From: Tetrahymena thermophila SB210
Taxonomy: Eukaryota > Ciliophora > Oligohymenophorea > Hymenostomatida > Tetrahymenidae
Reading direction: 5' to 3'
NCBI RefSeq assembly: GCF_000189635.1
Contig: NW_002476457.1
Location: 496,001-560,000, forward strand
DNA: 64,000 nucleotides
Of this stretch, positions 12,256 through 25,400 are shown piece by piece. The position numbers and the translations under genes are program-made. The notes below the pieces were generated by a model. It was not told the origin of the DNA, made no database searches, and saw nothing but the letters and a program-made list of their open reading frames with translations. The first letter of the stretch is position 1. Each line of letters begins with the position of its first letter.

Positions 12256-15200
12256 TCACATTTATTACATTTCTATTCCTTTCATTTCTTCATTCAATTT
12301 TCCTTATTAATCTCTTAATTTTTTTATTTTTATTTTTTTCTGAATAACATAGTTTTTTTTTGAGGAATTATTTTTTATAAAGCTCTTATCTAGAGTTTTT
12401 TATTTATTTAAATTGAATATCCTTGATGAAACTATGTTCTCTTTCCTATTTATTGAGCAAATATTCCAGATATTGCTGTTAAATTAACTATTATTGAACG
12501 ACAGATTCTAATCAGATATTAATTCTATATTTTCTTGTTACTAATTTTTTTTATCTCTGTTTCTTCTTTTATATGCTTGTATAAATGATTGAATTTTTTT
12601 TACAATTTAAGGAATAGAAAGAACAAATTTTATAATTATTACTAGGGGATTGAAAAATAAAATTATTAAACAAAATATCATAATCGCCCAGCTAGCTTTA
12701 TCTACACTATCAATGTCAGAATTAGGTATATTAGAATCTTTTTCAAGTATATTGCTGATCTTTTGACCTAAAACTAGAATTGATATAAAAATGGATACCC
12801 AACTAAATTGATCAATAATAAGACTAAAGTTGTTAATAGATTATTTGTAAGGTCTATATTTAACACTTATTATAAACAAAATAATCTAAAAAAAGAGACA
12901 GAATCCAACTTAGAGTTTGTAATTAAAGTAAAAGAAAATTATAGAAAAGGGTATAATAAAATTTTCGATAACTTAATAGATGAGTTTAAAGTTCAAAGTT
13001 ATCCATCGTTACTCAATCAAATCTTATTTCATGTGTTTATAAATAATCTCCAACCATATAGTAGTCTTTTTTATTTTATAAATTTATTAAACTTCATTAT
13101 ATGAGTCATAACTTTGTCTAAGCATTTCTCTTTAATGAAGTTAACCTCTTTAAAATTTGAATAGTTTATTGTTGAGAACTTTATATGAAACTAGTAAAAA
13201 TACACAGAAGTAAATTGTGAGTATTAAGGTAAATACTATTCTGTAATATGACAAACTATCTTTACAGCCATATAAAAAAAGCGATAAGATTTAAGTGCCT
13301 ATCGAAAAGTAAGAAACTAGCATGATAATCTCATGAACTTAAATTAGAGCTGATGAAACTATATTTTCATAAATTTTTTTTGATCTTTAGGCAAACAAAC
13401 TGTATTAATGGAGCTGATTGATAATTAAGAAATTGTTTTTGTATAATAAAACTGAGGGAATAAATATTGTAAGAATAGAAACTACGACAGTCAAAATTCC
13501 ACCACCATTAATGAAAATACTACTATCAATGTTTTCTGTGGAGAATTTATTACTTAGCTATGGACTTGTTGAATCATGAACAATGAATTTATTTAAAATA
13601 TTTAGATTCTAAATGAGTATGAGAGGACTATTGCCTCCAACAGCTTTGAAGAAAACGTAAAGCAATTCAGGAAGGGCTAAATTTACTAAAAGAATGAGGT
13701 TTAGCTTTTAAATTGACAAGAACTATGACACTAAATTACCATTAGGAGAAATAAATGAAAGTAAAATAGATCCACTGGCTGTTGCTCCAACTGATACATA
13801 TGTTGATGACTCAGTAACATTATATACTTGCTAAATGACTGTCTTAGGAATATTACTAGGAAAAACTATGGTTTCGCACTATTAATTTTATCTATTTAGT
13901 TGCTTTCCAGCTTTGCAGGTTAAGCACTAGCTGGAATTTTGTTCACAAGTCTCACAGTTTTAATCACATTATGAACAAGTTCCAATTTATTTATTAAAAT
14001 ATTAGCCACTATTACATATGCATTTTTTGTTAGTACTATCATATTATAATCCCATATCGGTTTTACATTTATAACAAATTTAATTTTATTCTTAATCACA
14101 AATTTAGCAAGTTAAATCACAGATAATTAGTTTATCAGCTTCACATTTTTTATTTTTTTCACTGTAGTTTTGTATACATTAGCACTGATTATTTTAATTC
14201 AATTTTCTTTTAGAACTCAATTCATCACATTTAGAGCATTAATTATCTCCACTCCCAAAACATTCTTGACAAGTATCATGACATTTTTCGCACTATCCTG
14301 TTTATTAGTTTTCATAATATCCACTCATGCAAATGCAGGAGTTTGATTCTTTATTAAAAACTCTAAAATCTTTTTGAAAGCATGTTAAACAGTCATTTTT
14401 ATTTTTATCTGTACATGTCTTGCATGTCTAATGACATTTATTACAGTTTTACTACCCCTAAGCATCATAATAGCCCTCTAAACACTAGCATATTTATTTC
14501 TACTTATTTAATTCTCTAAATGTTTAACTTTAATTGCCACATTCTAAGCTATTATTAAAAAAATAATTATAAATTTTAATAAAAAATATTAAATTATAAT
14601 TGTTTATTAAATAAAATAGGTAAATAAATTTCTGATCTACCATTAATTTTGTAAATTTCCAAGACATTTATCACAAGAATAATGACACTTTGTTTAACAT
14701 ATTTATTCTTTATTCTCAATGAATCCTGGTTTGCAAATACAAATATTGTCTTTCAAAACTCTATTTTGATCAGAAAAGCAATATGAACATTCGTTTATAC
14801 TTGGACCGAGGCATTATTTACAACTATTGTGGCATTTTTAGCATTGATGAGTAGCTTAATTTTCAAAATACCCTTCATTACACTCACATTAGCTAGTATT
14901 CTAATTTAGTATTCTAAATTAGTTCTCATCACATTAAATACATTTGTCAAAGGATGAACAAATTTTGCAGTTTTAAGAACATTTCTTGCACTCTTTACTA
15001 TTTTAATCTTCATAAAATCCATCTTAGCATTGACAGTTTTTACTTTAAGAAATAGATTTCCTGTTAGATTTACTATCACAACTTAAGCAATTTCCTTAAT
15101 TATCACATGTCAAACAATTTTATGGACATTTTTGACACTAGGCTGAGTTAGAAAGCTGATAAAATCCATCTTTGCATTCACATGTTGGACTCTATTTTTA

Positions 15201-18200
15201 ATTTTTATATTATTTATCAAACATTTTTTTTCATAAAAAATTTTTAATATTTTAAAAATTGAAATAGCAAAAAAAATATTATTACTTCTGAAATTGCTTT
15301 TCTATTGTTATTTTAGTTGCATTCAGTACACCCTTTAATATTGCAAGATAAACAATTAAGTGGACATCGCTCACACATTAATTACGCATTGTCATAAAAT
15401 CCTTATTAGCATTCACATTTATTACTTTTATCTATTGATTGTCTATAATAATTTTAATCATTATTGCAAGAGAGGCATTGAATACTATTTTGACAAGTTT
15501 TACAATAATAAGGACACTTTTTACATTAAAAAGTATCATCTAGATAGTATCCATCTTAGCATAAACAATTTCCATTAGTATCAACTAAACCACTGAAATT
15601 ATTAATGTTATTTGAAGCACACTACAAACATTTTCCCTTTTAATTGCATGATAAGCAATTATCATCACATTTTTAACATTCTTTTGATTTACCGTCGTCA
15701 AAGTATCCATCGATACAATCACAATTATTTTATGATCCTATTTATTTCCTAAAAAATAAGCTAGAATCAGGACATGAAGTGCATTTTCCTTAATTATCAC
15801 AAGTCTTGCAGTTATAAGGGCATTATATGCAAGCAGATTAACCGTTGCTTTATTCATAAAAACCTTCTTTGCATTGGCATTATCCATTTTATTGAATCAT
15901 TCTATTCAAATTATCTTAACATTCTAGACAATTATTTTAGGAATCACATTTCTAGCAATATTTAGAGCACTATTAACATTAAATGTTCTTACCATCATAA
16001 TAGTAGCCAGGCATGCAATTACACAGCTTATCCTGTGAAAGATTTAACCTATTATTATTTACTGGATTTTGACATTCAAGACATTCTAATGAGCTCTCAC
16101 AGCTTTTGCATTATATTGGGCACTTTTTACAATCAGAATCTACTTCTTCACTATAATATCCTAAAGAACACTTGCATTTACCATCAATTAGTTAAAATAA
16201 ATAATTAGGATTTGTGACACATGAAGTACACTAAGAAGAACTAGTACATGTCTTACAATTTTTAGGACACTTCTTACATAAAAAATGATCATCTTAGTAA
16301 TAACCATCTTTGCATATGCATTTACTTTACAACCCTATAATTGAAATTTAAGCTTATTTATTTCCTGTAATACTATCTGAATCATCACAACTTGAGCACT
16401 TCAAAGGATTATTTGGCAACCAACATGTTAAACAGCTAGGATGACAATCCACACAAACATTATCAGAACCTTCTTAAAAGTTTTATTTGCAAGCACATGT
16501 TTGAGTAGATCCTTATGATTTTAGTTCCCTTTACTAATTTTCAAAGCAACTTGTACAATTGGATGCTGAATTTTCACATGTTTTACAAATATCATTGCAT
16601 TTTTAACAATTATTGATATTAAAAAAATATCCCTGTATACATCCATTTAAAGAATCATCAATTTACCTCTCTATTTTTAATCATTTAATCAAAATTAAAA
16701 AATTCGAAATAAATTTTACCTATTAAAACTCCTTTTTCATCTCCAGATATAATTTTATCCTATTTTTGTAAAAAAAGATTTAAAAGAAAAATTTTATAAA
16801 ATGATTATTTAATTTAATAATTTATTAAAATTATTTTTAGCATAGTTTTAATTAAATGATAAAATATTTATATGATTCTATTAAACTTTTAGAAATAAGA
16901 AGAAAACTCTTGGAAATAAATTTTATTTAATCAAAGAATGCTTCGATTATAATATTTTAAGACAATTAATTAACTTTGAAATAAAATATATTATTTAAAT
17001 GAAAAATAAAATATATTCTATAAATCCTTATAAATTAACACTTGTTTGATTATATTAATACCTGCTTTTTGATGAGTCAAATGAAAATGGGTAAGATGCT
17101 TTGATCAAAATGTATGGTGGATAATAATTAAAATTAATAAAAATTTTTTTATCATTTTAAAATAAAAAAAGTTTTCATGTAATTAATATGGCTTTGAAGT
17201 AACATCTTTTTAAAGTTTATCTACAAACGTTTAAATAATACATTTGAGGGTAGTTTTAAGATGAGAATAGGGGTGATTTTAATTAATGAAGATTTATAGT
17301 ATTTTAAGAAAAATAATCTATTTCAAAATTAACTAAAGCAATTCACATTAAATTTAAAATTCAAATTTTAATATTAAAAATAAATTAAAAATACTTGTAT
17401 GGATATAATATCTGTAATTTGCATTCCTTTATGTTCTTGTTATCCATATTCTAGGAGTGGTTTTTTTAATGGATCTAATTGATATACTTTATGAATAATT
17501 TAGATTAAAATTATTTGGATTATCGAAAATTTACCTCTTATTGTTTGATCCGCTTCTATGGATACCAATAAAAATTAAAAGGTAATTATTTTTGATGAGA
17601 TTTACATTAAACTGATTGCATACTAAAAATCAAATTTATTTTATTATTGATTCGTTCTATCTGGAGTGTATTTGTATATTTACAAATTTTAATCTTAAAT
17701 AAGTGCGGCAACCACAATAAAATCTTAGTACTAGTCAATAATTACATTAATTGGAATAAATGATTGATGAATTGACAATTTAAAATATATTCAATAATAA
17801 ATACATCATAAGTTAGCAATTATGTTATATTATCAGCTAATTCTTATTTGATTTCATATTATATTGATCCATTTATCTTTTAACTTAGATCCCAGCCTAT
17901 TTTTAACATATTAATTAATGATTTTTAATGAATTATTAAAAAATAGAGTATTTATTTTACACAGTAAATATTTAGAACAAGACCCAAATGCTTTACTTTT
18001 CTTCTAAATTGTTGTTTATAACGAAATATTAAGTGATAATAGCTTTAATAGAAATGTAATTACTTCAAAATAAATTAAAGAAGATATTGGGTCAGAGCAA
18101 CCTTCCAGTTAAGCTGATTTCTATGAATAGTTGTTTATATCTAATTTAATATTTTTAGAAAGTTAAGCAACTTCAAAAGATTAAAAATAAAAACACACAA

Positions 18201-18887
18201 GCAACCAAACCTAATTCTGTTCCTACAATATACTAAATAATTAAAAAAATATAAATGTAAGCACTTATTATTTATTTTAAATTACATCTTGTGAATTCAC
18301 TTGAGAGAATTTTAACCATTTCTATTCTGGTATTGATATTTCATTTTTATAACTGCTATCACTAAAAGATAAAACTTTTATATAAGAAAAAATTAAATTC
18401 ATATTAATATCATTCTTTTCTATAAACGTTAAGCAAAAAATTGATTGTATCTTTTTTTGAATTTTAGCTAAATTTAGTTAAGAAATGAGATACTTTTAGC
18501 TCCTCTATTTATTGAGGCCTAGACAATATAATATTAGTCCTATTTTTAAATGGGATTAAATATTAATTATATATTTTATTTTTGTTACTTTAAAAGTGCC
18601 TATGATATTGCAATCAAAATCTTAATAGATTAGTTTTTCAGATAAATTAGCGTATAAAGATAACACTTTTAATCAATAAAAAAACTTTTAAGTCTATTTG
18701 TTAAATAATATAAATTACTCTTAGATGCATATTTGCCTTATTATTGATCAAAGTAGCAAACTCCATACCTCTTATCACTTAAGTTAAATATTTGTTCAAT
18801 TTAAGTTTGGCTTATTTGGTACTATTTTATTTAGCATTTTGTTACAGCAAAAATGCATACTTACAAAAAAATAAAACTCAATAACAT
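12256..18887 (-). CDS. cysteine-rich repeat membrane protein (furin-like / growth-factor-receptor-type repeats)
   Basis: Large putative surface protein. The likely start at 18887 opens with a hydrophobic signal peptide (MLLSFIFLQVCIFAV), followed by a soluble N-terminal part scattered over 16760-18880. Several exons there are evident from open frames and GT/AG borders, but I could not join them with certainty. From about 16660 down to 13900 the protein is dense in CxxC and C-x-C patterns, such as TCSQCDQNCETCEQN, resembling furin-like or growth-factor-receptor Cys repeats. From about 13800 several membrane segments follow (SVGATASGSILLSFI, LNLILLVNLALPELLYVFF, IIPFSIIFFYFNY) with a KYRPY motif, then a charged tail ending at TGA 12256-12258. 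Well-supported introns: 14549-14640, 15192-15285 and 16671-16719; a 40-nt exon lies at 16720-16759. The next gene on the same strand has the same layout. Ligand and function are unknown. A split into two genes near 16760-17200 cannot be excluded. Confidence 0.75.
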
Positions 18888-19498
18888 TTATTTATTTTTT
18901 ACCTTTAATTTTAATAAATAACAAATTTTTTTAGTTTTATGTATTATTAATTATTAATGTGATAAAGAATTTATTAATTTAATAGCCAAAAAACTTTAAT
19001 AATATTATGTTTTCAAGATGCTTTTATTCATTTAAAAATTTAGGATTATTGGCTGACCACCTTTTAATAATTTAATTTTTTACTATTTTTGATACAATCA
19101 AATCTTACAATTTTATTACAAACTTTTCAATAAAAATGCAAAAAGTGTGATGCCTAAATTATTCATTAAAGCTTCAAAAAAAAGAACAAAGTATAAAAAT
19201 TCAAAGAATTTACAAATATTAAAAAAAGTAAAGTTAAAAAATATATTTAAATCAATAAAATCAAAAATTTTATTAGATAAATTTAAAAAAAATTGAAACA
19301 ATTTATTTTATTGAAAAGACATTTTTTAAAAAGGAAATTATTGAAATTCAAAATATAGCTTAAAAAATATCATAAAAATGTTAAGTAATTTTAAGATAAA
19401 TAAATATAATGCTGTAAATTTAAATAAAAAAACACATTTAAATTATGAATATAATGTATGTTGTTTGTAGATCACAGTTAATTATTAAAGTTATAAAA
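18888..19498. other. AT-rich spacer between two cysteine-rich genes
   Basis: No gene is seen. Going along the minus strand, it holds the 3' end of the 2771-residue gene and then the promoter region of the gene starting at 18887. Short ORFs here are low-complexity and lack coding character. Confidence 0.6.
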
Positions 19499-22400
19499 TC
19501 AACTTTATGGGGAAGATGAAGAAGCATTCTTATTTATTAGCTTAACAGGACTTGCATCGTTATTGAAGGAAATGTTAGTTGAACCTATGTTAATTATCTT
19601 TTATATGCTGAGATGGTTGTTACTATTCTATTTTGACTCTGGATTATCTAAATTTATGAAAGATTATTATTAGTCTTTTGGTAAGAAAGGATTTCTTTTA
19701 AAGAATTTTGTTCTTGGTCTTCTCATGCCTCTTTTTTTCTCAATGTCATTAAATTGATCTTCTTCTACCTTTTGTTCATTTTGATTTAAAGCTTTTTCAA
19801 CTGATTGAGGTGCCCCTTCAAAAGTTAGAATAGAGGAAGGCTTGTTATCAATTATTTGTGCTGATATAATTTTATTCGATACTTATTTTTTTGCTTCTAC
19901 ATCTCCTAAGTTTGTAGGTACTATTTTGGATGATTTTTTTAGGTTTTTAATAAATCTAATTGCTGATTTAGCTGTATCGATTATTAATATTAAACTATGC
20001 ATTAATAATAATAACAAGCAGATAGCAACATAAACCCAGCCTAATTTAATTCTATCATCACTAGACTGTGAATCAGGGTAGTTTTTTAAATATGCCGAAA
20101 TTACTTATAGGATTAACAAAAATATTTCAGTTAAAAAGTGATTGATGTTATCGATTTTGCGTATGTAAGGCTTACAAATTACAAAGAATAATGCTAACAA
20201 AACATTTAGAGTGGAAAGCAAAGATATTTGCACATAAGTTTAGTCATGGAGCATCACGATTATTAATGAAAACATAATCTTTCTTATAAAAAGAAGAACA
20301 TTTGTATACTTACACAAAGGGTTATAAAGAGATTTTATTCTTTATTTCTCATCTAGTTCACTCTACGACATTTTATTTTCTGTGCTATCTACTGATACGT
20401 AATCTAAAAGTTGAGAAGACTTAGCTCCATCAATTACAAGGGATGAAGGTTTTTCAGATTTTAAATCTAGATCTTTTAATGATTGAGGATCTTATTAGGG
20501 TAGTGATTAAGGAATCACAGTCTCAGGGTAAATAGTATTGCTCGTATTAATTTTGAGGCCTCTTACTATACAGGAGAAAGCAATTCTTCTTTTTCTTTAA
20601 TTTCTGGGTAATTAAAGATCTTAGTGTCTACTGAAAATTAGATAAAAGAAAATAAATGGCAGAGACAATAAGACAATAGAAGTAATAATAAAAAATGAAT
20701 AACTAGCTCTTGAAAGATCGTCAATCATTTTATATGATCTGACTTGAAGAGTACAAGCAACAGAGAGATAAGTAAAGACAATCCAAGCTGCATAAATGAA
20801 AGAATTGAACTCCCATTCTTATTTTATACTTCTTTTCACTATATTTTATACTCTGCCAAGAGGAAGCAATGAAATAACCTTAAAGAAAATATAAACGCAA
20901 AGGAATATAATTAAAAATGAGTAGGAGTGAGACGAATTTTTTAGGAAAAATGAATCAATATTGTTGTTCATAAATTTTTCAGGAGATTTAATAATGTGGT
21001 CATTATCAAAATTTGGCATTATGTAGTTAGGAATATATTAGAATTAGAAACTTCCAAAAAGCTTACTGAATTCTTGTATGTTGTAAGGGTGATCAACATT
21101 AACATAAAAAAGGAAGTAAATATAGTTGGTCACATCGACTATTGAAAATACTTTGAAAAAATCTCCAAACAATGCCAATGGAAAAGCAGCACTCTAAGCT
21201 ACCTTATTGATTGCTTTAACTGCTTCTTTTGTACCGTTTGTACTGGTATTATCATCTTTCTTTTTGTTGTTTATAAGATCGACTGAGTCATTTTACTTGC
21301 TTAGCTTATTATTCTCTATAAATTAGTTGTCTTGCACCTATAGTTACAAGGTTTCTTTTATCCAATCTTCTTCAGTTTCAATTTCAAGCAAAATTTCATT
21401 TTTAGATCTGACAGAGTAAGTATAAGTAAAATTCTATTTACTACCAATAGTGAAATTGAATATTTAGCTAAGCTCTGAGTGTGTAGGGTTGGAATTTAAG
21501 AATTAAATCTCTTTTTCAAAGTTAATATAAATTTGATAGCCTTTCGAAGTGCAATTCTACTTAAGAGTAAAAGTTTATTACTACTTAATTTATTTACAAA
21601 GATTTTTATTGTTTTAATCTGCAAATAATGTGAAACCTAATTCACATTCTTGACATGAGCCAAGTTATTTTTGAGAACAAATTTTGCAGTTTTCAATTTT
21701 GCAAGGCTCACATGAATTATTTGATTTATCTAAAATAAAATTGTCATCGCATTCAATACAAATCTTATTATTTGTGTTGTCGCATTTTTTACATCTTTTT
21801 AAATTACATTCTAATATACATTTGCTTTAAGATGGGTCTAATTAATATTACTGAGAACATTTTTCACATTTTGCTATATTGCTTTTGTTTAATTCAATAC
21901 AATTATCTATAGCTGGCATACAAGTGTTTATTCCATTCGAAATGCTTGGTTTATAACCTGTTTTGCATTAAGAGCAATTATTTTAATTTTAATTTTCACA
22001 CTTTTCACAGTTTGCTACTTTGCATTCAGCTTTTTCTTCAATGCATTAATCATTTTAATCAATTTAGAAACTCTTTTTACATTATTTGCACTTGTAAGCA
22101 CTGTTATTTAAACATTCTTAGCAATTATTCACTTAGCATTTCAAACACTATTAACTAGAATTATCTAGGATATAGTTTTCTTTACACTATACACAAATTT
22201 AACCATCGCCTTCTGAGCACTTATCACAATTTTAAGCTTAGCAGGAACATAAACGATTAGAGTCCTACATAATAAAATTATTTTTGCACTAAGAACATTT
22301 GCCATAGTCATTTTAATTACAAATTGAGCAATTTTATATATTGCAAACACATTTTTTCTATACAGAATTCCATATATGACCTTCTTAACATGTTTCACAT

Positions 22401-25400
22401 TTAGCTGAATCTTATTGATCTGCTTTACAGTTTTTACAATTTTCCCATTAGCAAATACACTTAGGTTAGAAAGCATCATTATTAAATGTGTAGTTTTCTT
22501 CACATTTGTTGCACTTATTTTTTTCAGTAGCATTCAATTCTACACATTTTTCTATTCCTATTTCGCATTGACCAGATTAACTTAGCTTAAATCCAGAGCT
22601 GCAAGATTAACATTTGTTTTTATCTCCATCTATACATTTATCACAGTTTTGAACTTAGCATAATTCACATTTATTTTTTTATTCATTTAAAACATGCTTT
22701 TATTCACAAACATCACATAATTATCCGTTTTTAGGGTTGCATTAAGAACAGTTTTAAACATTGCACTCGCATCCATTTTTATTAGAATTTATTTAATATC
22801 CTTAAATGCATTATTTACATGTTCCAAAAATAGCATAATCGCATTCAAGGCAATTTTCTAAATTGCATTCGCAATTACTGTTAGGAGCTTTTTGAGTGAA
22901 ACCATCTTAGCACTTCAAGCAAACACTTTAATTTTAAAGGTTACATTCAATGCAAAATTAAATTTTGCATGTGCATTAGCCGTTTTCATCTACTTTATAA
23001 TTGTCTGAACATTTCTAGCATTTTGATGAATCTGTAGTATCCAGTTAAACACAATTTTTAATGGCTATTTCACACTATGCAGGATCTTTTAGTAATTATT
23101 TATATCCGTCTTTGCACTATTAACATATCATAGCATTATCAAGTTAGCATTTGGAACAGTTTTCTACTTAGCATTTCCAGCATTCTTTTTTTTCACTATT
23201 TCTAAATATAAAATCTGGTTAACATTGATCACATATTTTACCATCATCTTATGTGCACACAGAACAATTGCTTACTTAGCAATCACATGATTCTCCATTA
23301 GCAGATTTCAAGTAATTTGTTTTACAAGTTTAGCATTTTCCATAATACTATGTATCACATTCCTTGCAATTAGGAATATTACAAATGCATTTGTCTTATT
23401 GTGCCTTAAAACCTTTCTAACATTAGCTGCAAGTTCCATCAGGTTGAATTTAACAATCTTTGCAGTTATCAATAGAGCATTTACAATTGAAATTTTCATC
23501 TATAACATAGTTTTTATCACATTTTTTACATTTTTAAGGAGAACTTGGGTCTAATTCAATACAGTTTTATAACTCTATCTTGCATTCAGCTCCTGAATTT
23601 TAAATAGAAAATCCAGACTTGCATTGCTTACAAAATTTCTCATTCTAAGAAACACACTCAAGACAGTTAATAACTTCACATTTTTTGCATTGATCTTTTG
23701 TTTAGCTTTAAACAAATCCTTTTTCACATTCTAGACAAACATTACCATTTAATTGATCACATTTTTCGCAATTACTTATTGAGCAAACGCATTAATCTCT
23801 ATCTTTCTACATGAAACCTTCATTGCACTTTTTACAAGCTCCATAATCTTCTGTTGAGCATTCTTGGCAGCTAACAATATTGCAAATGCATTAACTTTGT
23901 GAACTATCCCATATAAAACCAGCTTAACATTATTTACAAATATTTGTTATGCTATCTATTTGACACTAAAAGCAGTTTTATACCTTACATTCACATTGTT
24001 TTGATATTGAATTAAACTAATAGTTACTTTCACATTAGTCACAAACAGTGTAATCGCTCTTGTTCAACTTAATACATTTATCTATATTTATTTAGCATTA
24101 TTCATTTGAATCTTTTTTGTAACCATTTTCGCATAGTTCACATTTAGAAGGCTAACTATCTTTACAAGTTAAGCAATTATTTACGGAGCAAAGGTTGCAC
24201 AAAGATTTACTTGAATCTAAAACATATTTTTCGATACATTTATCACAAATTTTACCATCATCTTTATTACATTACTAGCAATTAAGGACACTGCATTCAC
24301 ATTTTCCTTCTTTAGTCATAAGATATCCATTCCTGCAAGCTTTGCATATTCCATAAGGACTAGTCTAGCACTCTTAACAGTTATTTAAATTACATTCACA
24401 CTAACTTTTTAAATTGTTCCAAATGAACCCATTTTCACATTAAATGCATTTTAAATTTTCTACTTAGCAAGAATTACAATCTGAGAACTTACATTCACAG
24501 GTGCTCTTATCAGTAGATTGAATGTAATTCTGTTAACATTTTTCACACTTACTTTTATCTGAAGCGTTCAATTCAACACAAAATTTAATCTTAATCTTGC
24601 AAGTTAAGCTATTTGTATCTATTTCATACCCTTCTTCACATATTTGACATTAATTTGGTTAATAATTTTTACATTTCAAGCAATTATCAACAGAACAGAG
24701 ATTACACTAAGATTTATTTAAATCTAAAACATATTTTTCAATGCAATTATCACAAACTTTACCATCATCTTTATTACATTATTAGCAATTTTATACGCTA
24801 CACTCGCATTTACCTTCTTTAGTCATAAGATATCCATTATTGCAAGTTTTACATGTTCCGTAAGGTTTTGTTTAACATTCTGAGCAGTTGTTTAAATTAC
24901 AATCGCAATTAACTTTCAAGTCACTCCAAGTAAATCCGTTTTCGCATTAAGCACATTTTGAATTTACTACTTAGCAAGATTAACAATTTTAGAATTAGCA
25001 TTCACACTTAGTCTTATCAACAGATTAAATGTAATTTTGTTAACATTTTTCGCACTTGCTTTTATCTAAAATATTTAATTCAATACAAAACTATATTTTA
25101 ATTTTGCATGTAAAATTTGTTTAGTCAATTTCATATCCATCTTAACAAACTTCGCATTTATTACCATCATTATTTTAGCATTATAGGCAATTAGATATTT
25201 AGCATTAATTACATTTTTTTGTTGTTTGATCGAGAATGTAACCGCTTTGGCATTATTGACAAATTGATCCATCAGTAGGACTGCAAATTTTGCAATTTTC
25301 ATCAGAGCAGATGCAATTTATATTTGATATAAGCTTATAGTTGTTTAAACATTTCTAACACTTTCCATAATTTGGACTGATATCACAAGATAAGCAATTA

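Noticed and set aside
17285..17310. TGAAGATTTATAGTATT shared with 32325 and 37890 as a dispersed element
   Set aside because: A 16-base AT-rich match is expected by chance many times in 64 kb at this composition. The 32325/37890 pair is explained by the segmental duplication.
22165..22533. Minus-strand ORF of 122 codons rich in K, I and V
   Set aside because: It is an out-of-frame shadow of the Cys-rich gene. The neighbouring frame gives the CxxC repeats and is continuous with the rest of the exon.
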